Below, piece by piece: positions 1 through 6,000 of a stretch of DNA of 15,037 nt. This DNA is from Clostridiales bacterium UBA735 (GTDB lineage: Bacteria; Bacillota; Clostridia; Oscillospirales; Oscillospiraceae). The notes beneath the pieces are model-generated. The model worked only from the letters and a program-made list of their open reading frames with translations, searched no databases and was not told the DNA's origin. The first letter of the stretch is position 1, and every line of letters starts with the position of its first letter. The position numbers and the translations under genes are program-made. The stretch lies in assembly GCA_002298695.1 (NCBI GenBank), contig DBLB01000138.1, positions 1 through 15,037 of the forward strand. Direction: 5' to 3'.

Positions 1-3
1 GAT

Positions 4-312
4 TCAGAATGCTTTTCGGGCGGTCTTAGCCTTGAAGCGCAGCACTTTGCCATTGTACAGCGGTGTCATACCTTTCTTGATGATGATGTTACGCACGGTA
101 TTGGCTGCGCAATGCAGCTCCTTCTTTGCAATGGCATTGGGCGTCCAGCCGTCTTTCAAGCGGAGTTCAATTACCGCATAATCTTCGTAAGTCAGGTGTT
201 TATCTTTTTGTGGTTTGTGATATGATTGGGATAGTCCGTAGCAATCATCTCTTTCTGTGTTGATCTTTTCTGGCAGATTGATTCTAACACAGAGGTCCTC
301 GCTATGGACCTT
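4..312 (-). pseudogene. IS30-family transposase N-terminal remnant (no start, early stop)
   Basis: The minus strand is open from just after a TAA (313-315) to a TGA (4-6) and encodes about 102 residues. The part from about 230 down to 10 reads like the N-terminal helix-turn-helix of IS30 transposases: a HLTYEDYAVIELRLKDG stretch, then AIAKKELHCAANTVRNI, then LYNGKVLRFKAK. In intact family members this is followed by several hundred residues with the DDE catalytic core. Here a stop codon follows at once (RKAF*), and no ATG, GTG or TTG exists in frame before the homologous part. I read it as a decayed copy or an element end. The rest of the element, if any, lies left of the window. IS30 assignment is by motif recognition and is fairly secure; the degree of decay is inferred. 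Confidence 0.7.
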
Positions 313-316
313 TTAT
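293..316 (+). terminator. Small hairpin with T-tract at the IS30 remnant edge
   Basis: AGGTCC (293-298) pairs with GGACCT (306-311) around a 7-nt loop and is followed by TTTATTT on the plus strand. It sits just upstream of the transposase remnant. Insertion sequences often carry such a hairpin near their ends to block incoming transcription, so this may be part of the element. The stem is short (6 bp), so function is uncertain. Confidence 0.35.
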
Positions 317-445
317 TTGTATATGCGCAACTTCATTTTACAGCGCGCGAAAAATAGTTTTCTCAAATTACTGTCTTATCGGCACACAGCTAATAGGCGG
401 TAGTTTTTGCGCAATCCGAAAAAGCTGTATTCCCGGACTGTAATC

Positions 446-482
446 AAAAGGAGGGTGCAGGCACTGCCTGCACCCTCCTTTT
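446..482. terminator. Strong bidirectional intrinsic terminator
   Basis: A perfect 17-bp stem (446-462 with 466-482) closes on a 3-nt loop. The arms start AAAAGGAGGG and end CCCTCCTTTT, giving a T-run at the 3' end in either direction. The right arm touches the stop codon of the small minus-strand gene at 482-616, so its obvious job is to end that transcript. It would equally stop plus-strand transcription coming from the IS30 remnant. Confidence 0.85.
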
Positions 483-616
483 CAGAACCTGCTGATGTAC
501 AATTCTTCGGCCTGCTGCTGCGCTTCGATCAGTCGTCTGCGAAGTTCAGTCAGTGCCTGTTCCGCTGATGTGACAGCGTTGAACAGCACAAGATATTCCT
601 GCGTGAGTTCGTCCAA
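482..616 (-). CDS. Small conserved-looking protein of 44 residues, function unknown
   Basis: A TTG start at 616 lies 8 nt after a clear GGAGG (629-625), and the frame runs 44 codons to a TGA at 482-484 that abuts the strong terminator at 446-482. The product starts MDELTQEYLVLFNAV and continues as a highly charged amphipathic helix (ALTELRRRLIEAQQQAEEL), ending YISRF. It has no signal peptide or membrane segment. Leu, Glu, Gln and Arg dominate, which suggests a helical hairpin or coiled coil. I do not recognise the family. Its position, 150 bp downstream of the NUDIX gene on the same strand and directly before the terminator, suggests it ends that transcription unit. Good ribosome binding site, sensible composition and terminator placement make it likely real; the function is unknown. 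Confidence 0.65.
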   Translation of the reverse strand: MDELTQEYLVLFNAVTSAEQALTELRRRLIEAQQQAEELYISRF

Positions 617-766
617 TTTTCTCGCCTCCCAGGCTGTTGTTCTGCGGGCGGTTATCACTGATTACTCCACCCGACATCCACATCATACCTGTTTTCGGCG
701 GAAATTGCTGTCGAATTCTGTCGGCAGCGAAAAAATACGCTAAGAATCTGTCAAGGAGCGGCTGCG

Positions 767-1333
767 TCAGCCGTGTGTGCCTTCTGCATGCAGCATCAGA
801 TGGACGCGCAGTGCGGCGGCCTGGGTTTTTGCATCCGGGATCTGACCGGCCAGCACTTGCGCGACGAGCTCGGAGAGCGGCATCCGGAAGACGTTGAGAA
901 ATTCGTCCTCGTCCAGCTCCCGTTCGCCGAAGGTCAGGCCGCGAGCCAGAAACATATGGATTTTCTCCGTGGAATATGCGCCGACCGGGTAGAAGAGACC
1001 GAGCGGCGTCCACTCGGAGGCGACGGCGCCCGTTTCTTCACGCAGTTCGCGCTTTGCAGCCTCCAGCGGATCTTCACCGACGGCATCCAGCTTGCCGGCC
1101 GGAATCTCTGTGAGCACTTCCCGCAGCGGATAGCGGTACTGCCGCTCCAGCAGCACGTCGCCATTTTCCAGAAGCGGCAGAATGCAGACCGCACCGAGAT
1201 GGCAGTTATATTCGCGCGTGGCAGTTTTGCCATTCGGCAGCTGGACAACATCTCTGCGGATGTGCAGAAGATTGCCGTCATATTTTGCTTCGGACGAGAG
1301 CTGAACCTCAACTAAGTTTTCAAAGTCTTTCAT
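767..1333 (-). CDS. NUDIX hydrolase, ADP-ribose pyrophosphatase type
   Basis: The 188-residue protein is of normal length for bacterial ADP-ribose pyrophosphatases, which hydrolyse ADP-ribose to AMP and ribose 5-phosphate in the cytoplasm. I start it at the ATG at 1333, which has GGAGG (1345-1341) 7 nt upstream; an ATG six codons earlier is possible but has no such site. The NUDIX box covers residues 80-102 and ends RELREETG, with the metal-binding glutamates E96, E99 and E100. The first spacing is Gly-x6-Glu rather than the usual Gly-x5-Glu. The region before it (LLERQYRYPLREVLTEIPAG) and the later FYPVGAYSTE segment with a proline are typical of the ADP-ribose group. The substrate is inferred from these features; other sugar nucleotides are possible. 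The gene faces away from the plus-strand RNA at 1381-1632 and precedes the small gene at 482-616. Confidence 0.85.
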   Translation of the reverse strand: MKDFENLVEVQLSSEAKYDGNLLHIRRDVVQLPNGKTATREYNCHLGAVCILPLLENGDVLLERQYRYPLREVLTEIPAGKLDAVGEDPLEAAKRELREETGAVASEWTPLGLFYPVGAYSTEKIHMFLARGLTFGERELDEDEFLNVFRMPLSELVAQVLAGQIPDAKTQAAALRVHLMLHAEGTHG

Positions 1334-1367
1334 ATGAATGCCTCCGATCATCGGATAGATTTACCTG

Positions 1368-1373
1368 TATGAT
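1368..1373 (+). promoter_or_regulatory. Candidate -10 box for the structured RNA
   Basis: TATGAT at 1368-1373 places a start site near 1380-1381, exactly where the long outer stem of the RNA begins. No good -35 is seen 16-18 nt upstream, so this call rests mainly on the coincidence with the RNA 5' end. Confidence 0.35.
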
Positions 1374-1380
1374 ATGCCGC

Positions 1381-1595
1381 CGGCCGGAGACACTATGCCC
1401 AGAGAGCATTTGCACCGGATCCGGCAGATCCCACATCTGCGTTGAAAAAGGGCACTTTTTCAAAGGAACGGCATCGCGCTGACCGGTTGCGGGGCTGGGC
1501 TGTCCTCTGATCGGGACACCCGCGTGCGCGGCAGATCCTCTCGTGCGGCGGCGGCTCCGATGTGCGCGCGGAATGGGCTGCCGTGTTCCGGCTGG
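1381..1595 (+). ncRNA. Long self-complementary structured RNA, 6S-like in shape
   Basis: No protein gene occupies this gap, but it folds on itself end to end. The outer stem pairs 1380-1393 with 1583-1595 (13 bp, one bulged G at 1389). Next come 1397-1401 with 1574-1578 (5 bp), a large nearly symmetric bubble (1402-1411 against 1566-1573), then 1412-1423 with 1552-1565 (about 11 bp with a small bulge and one mismatch). The apical part holds hairpins at 1424-1440, 1442-1463 (9-bp stem, 4-nt loop) and 1497-1521. One outer pair is G-U only on the plus strand (1382-1593), and a terminator with plus-strand T-runs follows directly at 1596, so the plus strand is the likely RNA. Long rod, central bubble and own terminator resemble 6S RNA, which binds the sigma-70 holoenzyme. 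That family assignment is inference; I do not see SRP, tmRNA or RNase P signatures. Confidence 0.55.
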
Positions 1596-1632
1596 GCCGG
1601 GATGGAGCATTCCATCCCGGCTTTTGGCTTTT
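1596..1632 (+). terminator. Intrinsic terminator of the structured RNA
   Basis: An 11-bp perfect GC-rich stem (1596-1606 with 1611-1621) with a GCAT loop is followed by TTTTGGCTTTT on the plus strand. On the minus strand no T-run follows, so it does not serve the CDF gene that ends at 1651. It starts on the base after the outer stem of the RNA at 1381-1595, which ties the two together. Confidence 0.75.
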
Positions 1633-1650
1633 CAGGAGCGCTGCACCCAT

Positions 1651-2841
1651 TCAGGTGGGACGCATGTGCGGATCGTTGAATGCTTCAGTGTCCAGCGTGA
1701 TGATTGCGTAATAGCGCTTGCCTTCGGCCGAGAGCGCCTGTTCCAGCTCGTGCTGGATGGTACGCGCCTGTGGCTCGAGGTCGAACGGGATGACCAGATC
1801 AAAAATGACGTTGGTATGTCCGCTGCCGCGCACCATGCGGAAATCATGAATGGAAAGGCGCGGGTCACGAGCGTGCAGAAATGCAATGACGCGCGCCCGG
1901 AGCGCATTGGATTCTGCGTCGTCCGTGACAATGGGGTCACAGTGCAGCACGAGGTCGACGTGCAGTGCATTCCGGATCTCGCGCTCCATATCGTCGAGCA
2001 GCTCGTGCGCGCCCAGAATATCCATACGGTAGTCCACCTCGGCGTGCGCGCTGGCAAAACGGCGGCCCGGACCGTAGTCGTGGACTATCAGATCGTGGAC
2101 GCCGAGAATGCCGGGATAGCTTTTAATTTTGTCGGCGATCGCGTGGACGAGAGATTCATCCGGTGCCTGTCCGAGCAGTGGATTTACGGTATCCCGTGCG
2201 ATGCCGATGCCCGACCAGAGAATGAACAGCGCGACCAGCAGGCCGGCATAGCCGTCAAGCAGCAGCCCGGTCATGCGGCCAAGCACGGTGCAGAGCAGGA
2301 CGGCGGACGTCGTGATGACGTCGTTGCGGCTGTCAGCGGCAGTAGCCAGCAGCGCCGGGGACTGGATACGCCTGCCGAGCGTCCGATTGAAGTGCGCCAG
2401 CCAGAGCTTGAGAAGAATGGAGGCGAGCAGCACCAGAACAACGGCAAGCGAGCACTCGACGGGCTGCGGGTGCAGAATTTTCGCGACAGAGGATTTGACC
2501 AGTTCTGCACCAATGAGCAGAATTGTTGCAGCGACGGCCAGCCCGGCCAGATATTCCATGCGGTGGTGGCCGAAGGGATGCCCCTCGTCGGCAGGCCGCG
2601 CAGCGAGGCGGAAGCCGATCAGTGTGACAAGAGAGCTGGAAGCATCAGAGAGGTTATTGACTGCGTCCGCCATAATCGAGACGCTGCCGGAAATTGCGCC
2701 GATTGTCAGCTTCCCGGCAAACAGCAGCGTATTGCAGAGAATGCCAGCCAGACCGGACAGGCGGCCATATGCTTCCCGCACGGCAGGAGAATCGGTGTTC
2801 TGAAAATTATGGATGCAGCGGCGGAGCAGAAAATTTGTCAT
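1651..2841 (-). CDS. Cation diffusion facilitator (CDF) family metal exporter
   Basis: The 396-residue protein is an inner-membrane divalent metal/proton antiporter of the CDF family. The start is the ATG at 2841, with AGGAGG (2855-2850) 8 nt upstream; the reading frame stays open 27 codons further but crosses the promoter, so the longer form is unlikely. Six hydrophobic segments lie between about residues 28 and 215. Membrane site motifs are D59-x3-N63 (segment 2, in ADAVNNLSD) and D170-x3-D174 (segment 5, in DSRND). The HPFGHHRMEYLAGL loop at about 88-101 is a family hallmark. A cytoplasmic ferredoxin-like dimerisation domain follows, and there appears to be an extra C-terminal stretch of about 90 residues beyond it, rich in His and Asp. 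The site (D, N, D, D) does not settle the metal; Zn, Fe and Mn are all possible. The neighbours do not suggest a specific metal. Confidence 0.88.
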   Translation of the reverse strand: MTNFLLRRCIHNFQNTDSPAVREAYGRLSGLAGILCNTLLFAGKLTIGAISGSVSIMADAVNNLSDASSSLVTLIGFRLAARPADEGHPFGHHRMEYLAGLAVAATILLIGAELVKSSVAKILHPQPVECSLAVVLVLLASILLKLWLAHFNRTLGRRIQSPALLATAADSRNDVITTSAVLLCTVLGRMTGLLLDGYAGLLVALFILWSGIGIARDTVNPLLGQAPDESLVHAIADKIKSYPGILGVHDLIVHDYGPGRRFASAHAEVDYRMDILGAHELLDDMEREIRNALHVDLVLHCDPIVTDDAESNALRARVIAFLHARDPRLSIHDFRMVRGSGHTNVIFDLVIPFDLEPQARTIQHELEQALSAEGKRYYAIITLDTEAFNDPHMRPT

Positions 2842-2872
2842 GCGCCGAACCTCCTGAATGTTGGTTCCTGTT

Positions 2873-2901
2873 ATTATACATGCAGTGCGGCAAATTGACA
2901 A
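2873..2901 (-). promoter_or_regulatory. Sigma-A promoter of the CDF transporter gene
   Basis: On the minus strand a TTGTCA -35 (2901-2896) and a perfect TATAAT -10 (2878-2873) are separated by exactly 17 nt. The start site falls near 2866, giving a short leader of about 25 nt before the ATG at 2841, too short for a riboswitch. Confidence 0.85.
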
Positions 2902-2949
2902 GGGCGGAAAACGGGCGAACAACGTTCTGCTTTTGCGGAAATTTCAAGG

Positions 2950-2983
2950 ACAGGGGCCGGCCTGGCGACCGGCTCCTGTTTTT
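2950..2983 (+). terminator. Terminator-like hairpin between pyruvate kinase and the CDF promoter
   Basis: ACAGGGGCCGG (2950-2960) pairs with CCGGCTCCTGT (2969-2979) around an 8-nt loop, followed by TTTT on the plus strand. The stem is complete only on the plus strand, where 2955-2974 is a G-U pair; the minus strand has a C-A mismatch there and no T-run. By position it should end the pyruvate kinase transcript, yet its better orientation is the opposite one, with no plus-strand gene in sight. Confidence 0.55.
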
Positions 2984-3009
2984 GGAATATGGCAGGATCA
3001 CGCGTGGAT

Positions 3010-4422
3010 TCAGATGATCTCGACTTTGATGAGATTTGTGTTGCCGGATGTGCCGTTTGGCATGCCGCCGGTCATGACGACCTTGTCGCCCGGCTGTAAA
3101 TGCAGCGCCTGCTTTGCGGCGCGGAGCGCGTGGTAGAACAGGACGTCGATCGAGTTGAACTGTTCGCTGAGCACTGGAGTCACGCCCCAGGACAGCGCCA
3201 GCTTGTACCAGACGGCACGATTGGTTGCCATGCCGATGATATCGACCGGCACACGGAAGCGGGAGACCATGCGCACCGTCCGTCCGGACAGCGAACTGAC
3301 AACGATGCCCTTTGCACCGATGTCGATGGCCATGCCGCAGGTGGCATGGGACATGGCGTCGAGCAGGCTGTTGATGTGGAATTCCGTATTGCGGAACCGC
3401 TTTTCGTAGTTGATGTGCGATTCTGTTTCGGCAGCAATGGCGGCCATGGTTTCCACGGCGAGCACCGGGTATTTGCCTGCGGCAGTCTCGGCAGAGAGCA
3501 TGACGGCGCTCGTTCCATCATAGACCGCGTTGGCAACATCGGAGATCTCGGCACGTGTCGGGCGCGGACTGTGGACCATGGATTCGAGCATTTCGGTGGC
3601 TGTGATGACGCGCTTGCCGAGCAGACGGCAGGTGGTGATCAGCCGCTTCTGAATGGCGGGCAGCTCGGTGAACGGCACCTCGACGCCGAGATCGCCGCGC
3701 GCGACCATAATGCCCTCACAGGCCTCGCAGATCTCTTCAATGTTGTCGACACCGGCGCGGTTTTCAATTTTGGCGATGATCTCAATGTCGCCTCCGCCGT
3801 TGGCGGTCAGGAAATTCCGCACATCCAGCACATCCTGCTTGCAGGAGACGAATGACGCTGCGACAAAGTCCACGCCGTGCTCAATGCCGAACAGCAGATC
3901 GGCCTTGTCCTGCTCGCTGAGGTAGTCCTGCCGGAGCACCTTGTTCGGAAAGCTCATGCTCTTGCGGTTGGACAGCGTGCCGCCGGCCAGAACGCGGCAG
4001 CGGATCTCCGTTCCTTCGATGGTGAGCACTTCGAAGATCACAAGGCCGTTGTTGACCAGGATGCGGTCGCCCGGGTGGAGTTCCTCTGCGAGGCCGGCAT
4101 AGCTGACGCTGACTGTGTGCTCATCGCCCTCAACGGAGCGCGTGGTGAATGTGAATGCATCGCCGTCGTGCAGCTCGATGCTGCCGGAACGGAATGTTCC
4201 GATGCGGTATTCCGGCCCCTTCGTGTCGAGCAAAATGGCGATCGGCAGATCGAGCTCCTCGCGCACGGCGCGGATCATGTTCAGCTTTTCCAGCTGTTCT
4301 GCGTGTGTGCCGTGGGAGAAGTTCAGACGCGCGACGTTCAGCCCGGCCCGGCACAGGGCGGCGAAGACGGCACGGTCGCTGCTGGCCGGGCCGATGGTTC
4401 CGATGATTTTGGTTTTTCTCAT
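3010..4422 (-). CDS. pyk: Pyruvate kinase
   Basis: This 470-residue cytoplasmic enzyme converts phosphoenolpyruvate and ADP to pyruvate and ATP, the last step of glycolysis. Visible landmarks: ARLNFSHG at 31-38 (substrate and potassium site, with R32 and N34), DTKGPE at 66-71, the B domain at about 72-170, the catalytic lysine K218 and metal ligand E220 in IIAKIENRAG, the second metal ligand D244 in MVARGDLGVEVP, and the allosteric C-terminal domain after about 355. It lacks the extra PEP-utiliser domain found in Bacillus-type enzymes. Small departures from consensus are ATEMLESM in place of ATQMLESM and NNG at 124-126 in place of the usual DDG. The ATG at 4422 follows GAGGGA (4432-4427). A long structured leader with terminator hairpins lies upstream at 4505-4673, so expression is probably controlled by premature termination. 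Confidence 0.96.
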   Translation of the reverse strand: MRKTKIIGTIGPASSDRAVFAALCRAGLNVARLNFSHGTHAEQLEKLNMIRAVREELDLPIAILLDTKGPEYRIGTFRSGSIELHDGDAFTFTTRSVEGDEHTVSVSYAGLAEELHPGDRILVNNGLVIFEVLTIEGTEIRCRVLAGGTLSNRKSMSFPNKVLRQDYLSEQDKADLLFGIEHGVDFVAASFVSCKQDVLDVRNFLTANGGGDIEIIAKIENRAGVDNIEEICEACEGIMVARGDLGVEVPFTELPAIQKRLITTCRLLGKRVITATEMLESMVHSPRPTRAEISDVANAVYDGTSAVMLSAETAAGKYPVLAVETMAAIAAETESHINYEKRFRNTEFHINSLLDAMSHATCGMAIDIGAKGIVVSSLSGRTVRMVSRFRVPVDIIGMATNRAVWYKLALSWGVTPVLSEQFNSIDVLFYHALRAAKQALHLQPGDKVVMTGGMPNGTSGNTNLIKVEII

Positions 4423-4504
4423 ATTATCCCTCGATTTTTGCAGATTCCGTGGTTATCCGGTGCGGCGGCCCCATCGGAGCAGCTGCGTGAAAAAGTACCG
4501 GCAT

Positions 4505-4537
4505 AAAAAGCGCCTCCTGCCCCGCAGGGCGGCGTCC
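4505..4537 (-). terminator. Second terminator-like hairpin in the pyk leader
   Basis: On the minus strand the segment 4536-4510 can form a GC-rich stem (5 bp, a small internal loop, then 4 bp) around a GGG loop, and is followed by TTTTT (4509-4505). It lies between the main leader terminator and the pyk start. It is imperfect, so it may act as a pause or as part of an alternative fold rather than as a full terminator. Confidence 0.4.
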
Positions 4538-4547
4538 GCCGGAAATG

Positions 4548-4575
4548 AAAAGGACAGAACCGGCCGGTTCTGTCC
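4548..4575 (-). terminator. Leader terminator upstream of pyk
   Basis: Positions 4575-4552 form a perfect 24-nt palindrome (10-bp stem GGACAGAACC with GGTTCTGTCC around a GGCC loop), followed on the minus strand by TTTTCATTT. It sits 125 nt upstream of the pyk ATG and downstream of pyk's own promoter, so it must be read through or prevented for pyk to be expressed. Confidence 0.8.
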
Positions 4576-4673
4576 CGCAGCGCGCCGAAGCACGCACATC
4601 GATCTCCCGATGGTCAATACGAATAGGACGCGGAAGTTCCGGCCCTATGACAGACTCCACCACTCGGATTGAC
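4576..4673 (-). promoter_or_regulatory. Structured 5' leader of pyk, candidate riboswitch or attenuator
   Basis: The minus-strand RNA from the predicted start (about 4673) folds into distinct stems. P1: GUCAAU (4673-4668) with AUUGAC (4618-4613). P2: AUAGG (4648-4644) with CCUAU (4627-4623), enclosing a small CGGA/UCCG hairpin. P3: CAUCG with CGAUG (4612-4608 with 4601-4597). P4: GCGUGC-UUCG-GCGCGC (4595-4580), in which a U-G pair and the UUCG tetraloop exist only on the minus strand. The terminator at 4575-4552 follows. UCUGUC (4654-4649), inside the P1 domain, can pair with GACAGA (4574-4569) of the terminator's 5' arm, giving a plausible antiterminator. I do not recognise a known riboswitch class; the ligand is unknown. 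An independent small RNA ending at the terminator is the alternative. Confidence 0.55.
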
Positions 4674-4679
4674 GGCCCT

Positions 4680-4708
4680 ATTTTAGCATATGCAGGATTC
4701 TGCGTCAA
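4680..4708 (-). promoter_or_regulatory. Promoter of the pyk leader transcript
   Basis: On the minus strand TTGACG (4708-4703) and TAAAAT (4685-4680) are spaced by 17 nt, and a TGC directly before the -10 gives an extended -10 element. The start falls near 4673, exactly at the 5' base of stem P1, so transcripts carry a leader of about 250 nt before the ATG at 4422. Confidence 0.8.
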
Positions 4709-5028
4709 TGTGCAGCAGTGTTAAAAAAATACCGTAAACGCTGCCGGAATTTGTGCGCCGGAGTACTGCGAAGATAAAAATATGAAGTGGACAGTGCGAT
4801 TTATTAAAAATTGTAAATTGACCAAAATTATGCGGCGTTTTTGGCGCATCCTACAAAAATGTCAAGTTGTACAAGAAAGTGCGGAAAATCGCTTGCATTT
4901 TCACGCAATGTATCCTAATATACTAATGTACAATTTCATTCAAATTGCGTTTATGGCATTCTGACCGCAAGCCGGGCAGATGCTGCAAATTCTGACGGCG
5001 CTGCCGCCGGGAACTCGGAGGGAACTAC
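4709..5028. other. AT-rich divergent intergenic region with candidate operators
   Basis: This stretch separates the pyk promoter from the AraC-type gene and is clearly richer in A and T than the surrounding genes. Besides the promoter at 4893-4921 it holds an inverted repeat ATGCG/CGCAT (4830-4834 and 4845-4849, 10 nt apart), the perfect palindrome TTGTACAA (4867-4874) and a near copy ATGTACAA (4926-4933) 59 bp further on. These are candidate binding sites for the AraC-type regulator or a second factor. A 60-codon open frame at 4782-4964 has no ribosome binding site and I do not call it a gene. Confidence 0.45.
4893..4921 (+). promoter_or_regulatory. Promoter of the AraC-enolase-TRAP-UroD cluster
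   Basis: TTGCAT (4893-4898) and TAATAT (4916-4921) are separated by 17 nt. The start falls near 4928, giving a leader of about 100 nt before the ATG at 5029. TTGTACAA lies 19 bp upstream of the -35 and ATGTACAA overlaps the start site, positions suited to activation and repression respectively. Confidence 0.65.
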
Positions 5029-5967
5029 ATGCAGGGACGGCCAATCAAGGTCGATGAGACGCTTCAGGAGCTGACACCGCACGGAACGAATACGTTTCCG
5101 GTCTCCATGGACGAGCAGCATGTCACGGATGTGGGCTGCTGTAATATTGCGCACTGGCATTATGAGATCCAGATCGTGCGCATGATCGAGGGAGAGGCGC
5201 TGTTCTGCACGCCGGGGCACGAATTCTGCCTCCACGCAGGCGAAGGCATTTTCCTCAACAGCGGCGTGCTGCACGAGGTGCGCCGGAACGGCGAGAGCGA
5301 CGGCGTTTATATCTGCGTGAATTTCAGCCCGTCGATCCTGTCTGCGGACGTCAACAGCGCGATCTACCGCGACTATGTCGCGCCGCTGACCGGGAGCGAA
5401 TCCATGCAGGCGTTTGCCCTGCGCGGTGAGGCCTGGCATCAGGAAATCCTGGCGCGTCTGCTGGAGCTGGCGGCCATCAACGACCGACAGGAATACGGCT
5501 ATGAGCTGGAAATGAAGATCCTGCTCTGCCGGATCTGGCATCTGATCGTGGTCAACAACCGGAATTGTGCGGAGAAAGCCGCCGTCGTCTCATTTGCAGA
5601 CAAGCAGCGGGCGCGCATTTTAACGAATTTTATCCAGCAGAATTACCGCCGCCGGCTGACGCTGGCGGATATCGCAGCGGCAGGCCATGTGAGTGCCGGC
5701 GAATGCTGCCGGATTTTCCAGAGAACGGGGCTGCCGTCGCCGATCGTCTATCTCAAGCAGACGCGCGTGGCACAGAGCGCGAAGCTGCTGACCTGTACCA
5801 ATCTGGACGTGATGGAGATCGCGTTCCAAAGCGGTTTTGAAAGCAGCAGCTACTACGCCAAGTGCTTCAAAAAGGAGATGAACTGTACGCCGGGCGAATA
5901 TCGTCAGACGCACAGAAAAAATTATACCATTGCAGATGAGCTTGCCTCGGGGCAGATGCGGGACTGA
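5029..5967 (+). CDS. AraC-family transcriptional regulator with N-terminal cupin domain
   Basis: The 312-residue protein has the usual two-part layout of ligand-responsive AraC regulators. Residues about 35-110 form a cupin-like sensor domain (AHWHYEIQIVRMIEGE, with H42, H44, E46, and H82 in GVLHEV). Residues about 192-296 hold the two helix-turn-helix motifs: LADIAAAGHVSAGECCRIF and the conserved VMEIAFQSGFESSSYYAKCFKK, then TPGEYR. The ATG has GGAGGG 6 nt upstream. It is the first gene of a co-directional run; the enolase paralogue follows after 33 bp with its own strong ribosome binding site. It probably senses the substrate or an intermediate of this cluster and controls the promoter at 4893-4921, perhaps its own too. 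Histidines in the sensor domain could bind a metal or an acid ligand; the ligand is unknown. Confidence 0.92.
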   Translation: MQGRPIKVDETLQELTPHGTNTFPVSMDEQHVTDVGCCNIAHWHYEIQIVRMIEGEALFCTPGHEFCLHAGEGIFLNSGVLHEVRRNGESDGVYICVNFSPSILSADVNSAIYRDYVAPLTGSESMQAFALRGEAWHQEILARLLELAAINDRQEYGYELEMKILLCRIWHLIVVNNRNCAEKAAVVSFADKQRARILTNFIQQNYRRRLTLADIAAAGHVSAGECCRIFQRTGLPSPIVYLKQTRVAQSAKLLTCTNLDVMEIAFQSGFESSSYYAKCFKKEMNCTPGEYRQTHRKNYTIADELASGQMRD

Positions 5968-6000
5968 AAAAATAAAGAGAAACCGGAGAGGAGGACCAGG

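Noticed and set aside
1381..1632. SRP RNA, tmRNA or RNase P RNA as identity of the structured RNA
   Set aside because: The conserved SRP loop motif, the tRNA-like ends of tmRNA and the RNase P core sequence are not present on either strand.
1543..2898. Plus-strand open frame of 451 codons
   Set aside because: It lies antisense to the CDF transporter, which has promoter, ribosome binding site and clear family motifs; the plus-strand product has no recognisable domain.
4782..4964. Plus-strand open frame of 60 codons upstream of the AraC gene
   Set aside because: No ribosome binding site, AT-rich promoter sequence, and it overlaps the -35 and -10 of the cluster promoter; composition is unlike a real protein.
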